Shown in pieces: positions 1-4,992 of a stretch of DNA of 6,487 nt. The notes under the pieces were generated by a model. That model did no database searches. It had not been told where the DNA came from and worked only from the letters and a program-made list of their open reading frames with translations. Source of the stretch: Candidatus Delongbacteria bacterium (lineage in GTDB: Bacteria; JAGOEH01); assembly GCA_017997825.1 (NCBI GenBank), contig JAGOEH010000173.1, positions 1 through 6,487 on the forward strand. Reading direction: 5' to 3'. Each line of letters begins with the position of its first letter. Positions within the stretch are counted from its first letter, which is position 1. The position numbers and the translations under genes were made by a program.

Positions 1-452
1 TATACAAGCACCTGCCCCGTTTCCGCCGGCCGGAACAGGGGGATATCGTGGTCTTCCGTTACCCGATGGATCCCGAGACCAATTTCGTCAAACGCTGCGT
101 CGGTATCAGCGGAGATACCATCCAGATCATCAACAAGCAGGTCTATGTCAACGGCAAACGATTCATATTGCCCCAATACGGCAAGTATTCGGACCGGCAG
201 GTCTACCCGGCCAATGTCGCCCCGCGCGACAACTATGGTCCCTATGTGGTCCCCGATGACCACTACTTCGTAATGGGAGATAATCGCGATAACAGCAACG
301 ACAGTCGATTTTGGGGGCCGGTACCGGACAGCCTGCTGAAAGGTAAAGCCCTGATTATTTACTGGTCCTGGAATAAAGAGATCCCATTCTGGAATCCGAT
401 CGATAAGCTGGCCTCCATCCGATTGGGACGTATCGGGCGAATTGTGCACTAA
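1..452 (+). CDS. lepB: Signal peptidase I, C-terminal part (5' end outside window)
   Basis: This is the C-terminal ~149 codons of type I signal peptidase (family S26), the membrane-anchored Ser/Lys protease that removes signal peptides from exported preproteins. The reading frame enters at base 3 and is open to the left edge, so the true start lies upstream. The catalytic-lysine box reads NFVKRCVGISGD, with the general-base Lys encoded at 90-92. It is preceded by the GDIVVFRYP strand (box C region) and followed by box E, GDNRDNSNDSRFWGPVP, starting at about 276. The N-terminal anchor and the nucleophilic serine box (SMxPT) are not in the window. The gene ends in TAA and overlaps hemW by 11 bases, so the two are probably co-transcribed and translationally coupled. 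In many bacteria lepB or hemW neighbours lepA, so lepA could lie just upstream, but that is only a guess. Identification is firm. Confidence 0.96.
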   Translation, partial: YKHLPRFRRPEQGDIVVFRYPMDPETNFVKRCVGISGDTIQIINKQVYVNGKRFILPQYGKYSDRQVYPANVAPRDNYGPYVVPDDHYFVMGDNRDNSNDSRFWGPVPDSLLKGKALIIYWSWNKEIPFWNPIDKLASIRLGRIGRIVH

Positions 453-1605
453 ACCGCTTTCCATCTATATTCATCTCCCGTTCTGCCGCTCCAAATGTCC
501 CTATTGCGCCTTCTATTCCATTCCCAATCCAGCCGATGACCGGATTGAATCCTATATCGATGGGCTGATCCGGGAATGGCAACTCTACAAGAATCAAGGA
601 TTGATCGCAAACCGGCATCTGACGACCCTTTATTTGGGCGGGGGCACCCCCTCTTATAGTTCACTCCGGCAAACTGAAAAAATTATCCGCACCATTACCG
701 CCGATATTATCACCGCACCTGATATCGAAATCACGATCGAAGCCAATCCGGATTCATTAACTCCGGACAAAGCCTCCAACTATCCATCATTAGGCATCAC
801 CCGGCTCAGCCTGGGTGTCCAGTCCAGTCTTGATAAGCATCTGGCAACCTTAGGACGGCCGCACCGGATCGATCAAACCCTGGCGGTACTGGATCATCTG
901 AATACCCTTCCCTACCATTCCTTCAATCTGGACTTCATTTTCGCGGTTCCCCATCAATCTCTTCAGGACCTGGAGTCCGACCTTGACCTGATCCGCCGCT
1001 ATCACCCTCCCCATCTCTCCTGGTACGGACTTAGCTATGAAGAGGATACGGATTTTTTTCGCCGATACAGCCACCGGGAATCGGATGAAGACGATGAGAT
1101 ACGCTTTCATGACATGTATCTCAAAATCGATGACCAATTAGGAGAAATGGGATATGAGCATTATGAAATCTCCAATTTCTGCCGACCCGATCACGCCGGC
1201 CGTCATAACCGGGTTTACTGGAATCAGGGCGACTATCTGGGATTAGGGGCTTCCGCCTCCTCGTATCTGGATGGAAAACGATTTACCAATCCGAGTGATA
1301 TCGACGGCTACCTGCAACAAATTCATACGGACCGACTCACATACCATGAAACCTTCCCCCTGAGCGAATCGGAGCAACGTCTGGAGCATCTCTTTTTGTC
1401 CCTGCGCCAAGCCGGCGGTTTGGATATTTCATTAACCGCCGATTTATACCGGACACCTAAAAGCGAACTGCTGGATTATATCCGCCGGGCCATCCCCGAG
1501 ACCTATCGCTATCTCCTGAGTGACCGTCTTCGGCTAACCCCGGAAGGCTGGCTGATCTCCAATTCAATTGTGCTGGAGTTGGAGGAGTTTCTGGAGTGCC
1601 GGTGA
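442..1605 (+). CDS. hemW: Heme chaperone HemW (radical SAM, HemN-like family)
   Basis: This 387-residue protein has the normal length for HemW, a radical-SAM-fold cytoplasmic protein that binds heme and is thought to deliver it to respiratory enzymes. It was often mis-annotated as oxygen-independent coproporphyrinogen III oxidase (HemN). The 4Fe-4S cluster motif CxxxCxxC is Cys15, Cys19 and Cys22, followed by Phe24 and preceded by Tyr9 and HLPF. SAM-binding motifs follow: GGGTPS (66-71), EANPDS (100-105), RLSLGVQS (121-128) and LGRPH (137-141). The HemW-specific heme motif HNxxYW is present as HNRVYW (255-260), which favours HemW over true HemN. The start is the TTG at 442, because no ATG or GTG lies in frame between it and the first conserved residues. 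A GGGCGA stretch just upstream may serve as ribosome binding site. It overlaps the lepB end by 11 bases, suggesting coupled translation. It ends in TGA at 1603-1605. Confidence 0.95.
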   Translation: MCTKPLSIYIHLPFCRSKCPYCAFYSIPNPADDRIESYIDGLIREWQLYKNQGLIANRHLTTLYLGGGTPSYSSLRQTEKIIRTITADIITAPDIEITIEANPDSLTPDKASNYPSLGITRLSLGVQSSLDKHLATLGRPHRIDQTLAVLDHLNTLPYHSFNLDFIFAVPHQSLQDLESDLDLIRRYHPPHLSWYGLSYEEDTDFFRRYSHRESDEDDEIRFHDMYLKIDDQLGEMGYEHYEISNFCRPDHAGRHNRVYWNQGDYLGLGASASSYLDGKRFTNPSDIDGYLQQIHTDRLTYHETFPLSESEQRLEHLFLSLRQAGGLDISLTADLYRTPKSELLDYIRRAIPETYRYLLSDRLRLTPEGWLISNSIVLELEEFLECR

Positions 1606-1631
1606 CGAAAACGAAGTGACTAATAATTGAC

Positions 1632-1659
1632 TTGACAAAATTGATAAAATGTTTATATT
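1632..1659 (+). promoter_or_regulatory. Sigma70-type promoter for the M50/pseudo-ATPase/amidase unit
   Basis: A perfect -35 hexamer TTGACA (1632-1637) is followed after 16 bases by TATATT (1654-1659), one mismatch from the TATAAT consensus. The surrounding sequence is much more AT-rich than the flanking genes. It is the only promoter-like sequence I see in the 132-bp gap after hemW, and it would start transcription at about 1665-1668, giving a leader of about 70 nt. The next genes have gaps too small for strong promoters, so this one probably drives the whole downstream unit. I saw no operator-like inverted repeat over it, and no convincing hairpin terminator between hemW and this site, so read-through from lepB-hemW is also possible. 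Confidence 0.7.
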
Positions 1660-1737
1660 GAAAAATCGATGGACCATGGCGTTAGACGACCGGCAACCCT
1701 TTTCCGAATGATGATATATAACCCATCCCGAGAATAG
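1660..1737 (+). other. Short 5' leader of the M50 protease gene
   Basis: This stretch lies between the -10 box and the M50 start. It contains CCGGCAACCC (1690-1699), which resembles the GGCAACC signature of SAM-I/SAM-IV riboswitches, but the rest of a SAM aptamer is not recognisable. It also contains two short frames. One runs from ATG 1676 to TGA 1709-1711 (11 codons). The other runs from ATG 1669 to TAG 1735-1737 and is in the same frame as the protease, ending directly before its ATG. No strong hairpin or terminator is visible. It is best described as a leader of unknown role. Confidence 0.4.
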
Positions 1738-2520
1738 ATGAACTGGAATCCGAGTATCGAGGGCAGCAAGATTAGCGGTAAACAATGGGCATTACACAGT
1801 ATACTGTTTTTAGCTACGCTGGTATCCTGCTCGCTGGTCGGTTCCACTTACCCCTGGACCCAATGGAGCGATTGGTGGCGAATCCTTTTGTCCGGGATGG
1901 TTTATTCCATCCCCCTGATGGCGATTCTGCTATCGCATGAAATGGGCCACTATCTGATGGCACGCCGATACGGGCTCGCCTGCACACTCCCCTACTTTAT
2001 CCCCTTCCCGATTACCCTGATCGGCACCATGGGGGCGGTGATCCGAATCAAATCGCCGATCCTGGACAAAAAAGCCCTGTTTGATATCGGGGCCGCCGGC
2101 CCCTTGGCCGGATTCCTGGTCTCCACCCTGTTCATCCTGATCGGAATACCCCTATCCACCGTAGTTCAACTATCCGATTACACCCAACAGGGTTTGATCA
2201 GCCTGGGTGAACCCTTGCTGTTCAAGTTTATAACTTGGTGCTTCTTTCCTTCTCTGACCGGTGAATCCGATCTGGTGCTGCATCCGATGGCTATGGCCGG
2301 ATGGGTCGGCTATCTGGTGACGGCCCTCAATCTGATGCCGATCGGACAACTGGACGGCGGACACATCTCCTACGCTATGCTGGAAGACCGCCATATCTGG
2401 GTTTCACGCATCATGTACTTTTCACTGCTGCCGATGGCCTACTTCTTCCCGGGCTGGTTAGGCTGGTTCATCGTACTCTATTTTTTGGGTATCAAACATC
2501 CTTCCGTTTACGATTATTAG
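1738..2520 (+). CDS. Site-2-type membrane metalloprotease, peptidase M50 family (ends early at TAG)
   Basis: This 260-residue, strongly hydrophobic protein belongs to the M50 (site-2 protease) superfamily, zinc proteases that cut substrates within or near the membrane. The HExxH zinc site is HEMGH at 67-71 (His67, Glu68, His71), inside a transmembrane helix. The third zinc ligand is Asp206 in the conserved NLMPIGQLDGGH segment (198-209). Other family features are the PYFIPFP loop (85-91), IGTMGAVIRIKSP (95-107) and GAAGPLAGF (118-126). Membrane segments start at about residue 18, and there is no PDZ domain, so it resembles the simple EGY/archaeal-type branch rather than RseP. The start is ATG 1738, because an in-frame TAG sits immediately before it. 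The ribosome binding site is weak. The frame stops at TAG 2518-2520 just after the conserved HPxVxD region, before the last membrane segment that relatives normally have (next entry). Substrate is unknown. Catalytic residues are intact, so the core may be active if the missing tail is tolerated or supplied by readthrough. Confidence 0.9.
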   Translation: MNWNPSIEGSKISGKQWALHSILFLATLVSCSLVGSTYPWTQWSDWWRILLSGMVYSIPLMAILLSHEMGHYLMARRYGLACTLPYFIPFPITLIGTMGAVIRIKSPILDKKALFDIGAAGPLAGFLVSTLFILIGIPLSTVVQLSDYTQQGLISLGEPLLFKFITWCFFPSLTGESDLVLHPMAMAGWVGYLVTALNLMPIGQLDGGHISYAMLEDRHIWVSRIMYFSLLPMAYFFPGWLGWFIVLYFLGIKHPSVYDY

Positions 2521-2616
2521 ATTCAAATCGACCGACCCCGCAAAATTTTAGGTGTCCTTAATCTGGTGATCTTCATGCTGACCTTTACCCCGATTCCCAT
2601 AACCATGGACTTCTGA
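2521..2616 (+). pseudogene. In-frame continuation of the M50 protease after TAG (C-terminal membrane segment)
   Basis: Directly after the TAG, the same frame stays open for 31 codons to TGA at 2614-2616. It encodes a basic stretch (DRPRK) followed by a hydrophobic helix ending in LTFTPIPI. From knowledge of this M50 subfamily, proteins typically continue after the HPPVxD motif with a few variable residues, an Arg-rich turn and a final helix ending in an FTPxPI-like motif. These codons therefore look like the genuine C-terminus. The full product would be 292 residues if the TAG were decoded. The tail ends 2 bases before the next gene's ATG, which is the spacing expected of an intact operon. 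Nonsense mutation, sequencing or assembly error, and amber readthrough cannot be separated from this sequence alone. Confidence 0.8.
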
Positions 2617-2618
2617 TT

Positions 2619-4991
2619 ATGAAATATAAACTGATTATTCCCGGTTTGAACAGTTCTCAGCAAATCAATACCCTGATCCAACACCTGAGTGAAATGGAAG
2701 GGATGACCTGTCCGGATCAGAGTTTCGGACAAATTGTCATCCAAACCCCTTATCCCGTCATGGACCTTTATGCTAAAATTCAGGAATGGGGCTTCGATAT
2801 CCGCGACATCATCGAAATTCCGGATGATTATAACCCCGCAGTAGTCAACAGCTTTTTCTATGTCCCCTCTCCCCTTTACCAGGATCAATCAAATGAATTG
2901 TTCCGGTTTTTATCGGTATGCCGGGGAATCATCGATATTCATTACAGTTCCGTTTATCACCTGCTCAGAATCAGCCACAATCCGGAACAGGTCACACCGG
3001 AACAGATCAGGCAAATGTTGTCGGCCCGTCATATTTATGCGATCCAAACCAGTCTGAAAAAAACGGATGATTATTGCAGTTTTTTGAATAAAAGGCTTTT
3101 GATCTCCTTAGGATTCCTGATTCCGGCCATAGCGGGTCTATTTTATTCCGCATCCTGGATAGGCTGGCTGATGATGGCGGTGGGAATCGGATACTTGGCC
3201 TATCCGGGTCGGGACCGGCTGATGGCGGATCTGAATGATCTGCGATCCGGCCGATTCCGGTATTCGTTGGCCCGTAGTACCGCCTGGCTGACCGGACTGG
3301 CATCCTCCACCCTGCATCTTTTCCGACCGGAATTCCCCATGCTGATGGATTGGCTGATTATCCTGTCGGTACTGATGGATTGTCTCCGATATAGTATCAA
3401 TCGTATCCATTTCCGGAATTCGCCTCCGGAGCCCTTGATCCATTACCCGATGGATCTGATTTGTCATCGGGAAACCGAATCCCCCTATCGCGATATACCA
3501 TCCGGGATGCTAAAGGAAAACGATCTGATCCGGGTTCATTCCGGAGAACTCATTCCGGCTGATGGAATCATTCAATCAGGTCACGCATCCGTAAATTACG
3601 AATGGTTCACCTTGGATGCCACGCCCATTCCGGTTCAGAGCCAGGATTCCGTCTGGTCGGGAGGCCGATTGGAAAGCGGGGATCTGCTGATCTGCATCCG
3701 GAAACCGGCACGCTACTCTTTACTCAATCTGATCAACCTGACAGCTTATCATTCCAGTTCTTGGAGCTCCAGCGGCTCATCTCCTCTCCACCTGGTTTCT
3801 CCCGGACGGTTTACCCTCGCTTGGGCGGGCCTGGTCATGATCACTATTCTGGTCGGCTTTTACTGGCCATTAGGTTCACATCCATCCGCTTTTGTCCGCA
3901 TCTTACCCCGCCTGATCACCCTACTGATGATTTTGGACGGAACCCTGCTGATTGAAATCCTGAACGCTTTACTATACCTGCCGATTCGGGCCGGCATCTC
4001 CAAGGGAATCATTCTAAAGAATCCCTTCCTGCAAAAACGATCACCCCAGAATCAGATCGCAGCCCTCGGGATCAACTATCTGGTAAACAGTCATACCTGT
4101 TCCATCCAGAATATTTTTCCCGCCCATCTATGGAATTCCAACACCATCCTCCAGATTGCCTATTCCTTATGCCAATTTTCCAACGATCAGAAATCGGAAG
4201 AAATTAAAAACTCGGCCCGAAACTCTCAGATTCAGGCTCTTCCAATTAAAAACCTGGAAATGATTCCCGCCAAAGGGCGCAAAGCTGAATTACATATTCC
4301 GGATAAACCGAATCAAACGATCTATTTGGGAAATTTGAGTTGGTATCATGAAATCGGACTGATCAATGCCGAGCTTTATCAAAAGGGACAGGGATTTGAA
4401 CGCGACGGCAAAGAGGTACTGGCTGTGGCCGTCGATCAGCATATTGCCGGATTGCTGGTATTCAACAGCCGGATCTCCGATGAATCGGTCAATGCCATCA
4501 ATGCCATGATCCACCAGGGATATCACCTGGCGCTGCTCAATCCGGATCGTGAAAAACCTGAATTGATCCAGGCTATTCTGTCCCGCTTCCGCTCGATCGG
4601 AAGCTATCCGTGCGACCAGAACGATGAAAACCAACGGATAGTAGTGGGAATGCCGGATGACCTGGCGGATATGATTCATCACCCTGATGCCTATCGGATT
4701 CTCTTCAGCGAAACCGAACGGATCAATACCTTGCCGGGTGATACAATCATGCTTTCCAAAAACCGGCAACGGCTGACGGACTGTCTCCGATTGACCGACA
4801 CGATTCAAAACATAATCCGGAGCAGCTATCCGATGTACCTGCTGATAGTGGTTCTGATCGGTCTGATGACCGCTTTACCGATCATTCCATTCCAGGTTCC
4901 GGGCATCTTAATGCTTGTCCTTCCTATTATTTATATCCGATTAAGCTTACGCTTCAAAACCGATCTCGTAATCTTCACCCAATCCCAATAA
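2619..4991 (+). CDS. P1B heavy-metal ATPase-like membrane protein lacking all catalytic motifs (pseudo-pump)
   Basis: This 790-residue protein has the full P1B (CopA/ZntA-type) plan. Two HMA-like ferredoxin folds (about 1-66 and 78-143) are followed by four membrane helices (about 159-257), an actuator domain (about 298-360), two helices (about 398-455), P/N domains (about 460-735) and two final helices (737-776). Alignment by eye to the canonical family keeps motif spacing, but the functional residues are changed. TGE is TLD (331-333) and the CPC metal motif is DGT (440-442). DKTGT is NSHTC (490-494), so the phosphorylated Asp is Asn490. The N-domain HP is DQ (523-524), TGD is NPD (641-643) and GDGxND is GMPDDL (677-682). 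Structural residues remain, such as the GIILK turn (463-467), Gly553, Gly571-Asn572, Asp690 and Arg778. ATP-driven transport by the normal mechanism is therefore very unlikely. The uninterrupted frame argues that the protein is kept. Possible roles are a scaffold, a metal or ligand sensor, a partner for an active pump, or a regulated target of the adjacent protease; all are inference. The start ATG lies 2 bases after the TGA of the extended M50 frame. Confidence 0.85.
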   Translation: MKYKLIIPGLNSSQQINTLIQHLSEMEGMTCPDQSFGQIVIQTPYPVMDLYAKIQEWGFDIRDIIEIPDDYNPAVVNSFFYVPSPLYQDQSNELFRFLSVCRGIIDIHYSSVYHLLRISHNPEQVTPEQIRQMLSARHIYAIQTSLKKTDDYCSFLNKRLLISLGFLIPAIAGLFYSASWIGWLMMAVGIGYLAYPGRDRLMADLNDLRSGRFRYSLARSTAWLTGLASSTLHLFRPEFPMLMDWLIILSVLMDCLRYSINRIHFRNSPPEPLIHYPMDLICHRETESPYRDIPSGMLKENDLIRVHSGELIPADGIIQSGHASVNYEWFTLDATPIPVQSQDSVWSGGRLESGDLLICIRKPARYSLLNLINLTAYHSSSWSSSGSSPLHLVSPGRFTLAWAGLVMITILVGFYWPLGSHPSAFVRILPRLITLLMILDGTLLIEILNALLYLPIRAGISKGIILKNPFLQKRSPQNQIAALGINYLVNSHTCSIQNIFPAHLWNSNTILQIAYSLCQFSNDQKSEEIKNSARNSQIQALPIKNLEMIPAKGRKAELHIPDKPNQTIYLGNLSWYHEIGLINAELYQKGQGFERDGKEVLAVAVDQHIAGLLVFNSRISDESVNAINAMIHQGYHLALLNPDREKPELIQAILSRFRSIGSYPCDQNDENQRIVVGMPDDLADMIHHPDAYRILFSETERINTLPGDTIMLSKNRQRLTDCLRLTDTIQNIIRSSYPMYLLIVVLIGLMTALPIIPFQVPGILMLVLPIIYIRLSLRFKTDLVIFTQSQ

Positions 4992-4992
4992 G

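Noticed and set aside
355-664. Antisense open frames across lepB and hemW
   Set aside because: They lie opposite well-identified genes with strong motifs, have no family signature and look like shadows of codon bias.
1603-1660. Rho-independent terminator after hemW
   Set aside because: There are short repeated GTGAC and AT-rich runs but no stable inverted repeat followed by a T tract.
2301-2561. An 86-codon + strand frame overlapping the end of the M50 gene
   Set aside because: Its translation is low-complexity Gly/Arg/Leu-rich without motifs, while the M50 frame has the zinc-site Asp and membrane helices here.
4290-4808. A 172-codon antisense frame inside the pseudo-ATPase gene
   Set aside because: It has no recognisable domain, and the sense frame covers the whole region with collinear P-type ATPase structure.
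2619-4991. Annotation as a functional heavy-metal translocating P-type ATPase
   Set aside because: The phosphorylated Asp, TGE, CPC, TGD and Mg-binding GDGxND are all replaced at aligned positions, so normal pumping is not credible.
2619-4991. A frameshift or chimera as the cause of the missing ATPase motifs
   Set aside because: The frame is continuous and motif spacings stay canonical from the actuator domain to the last helix, so altered motifs are substitutions rather than out-of-frame sequence.
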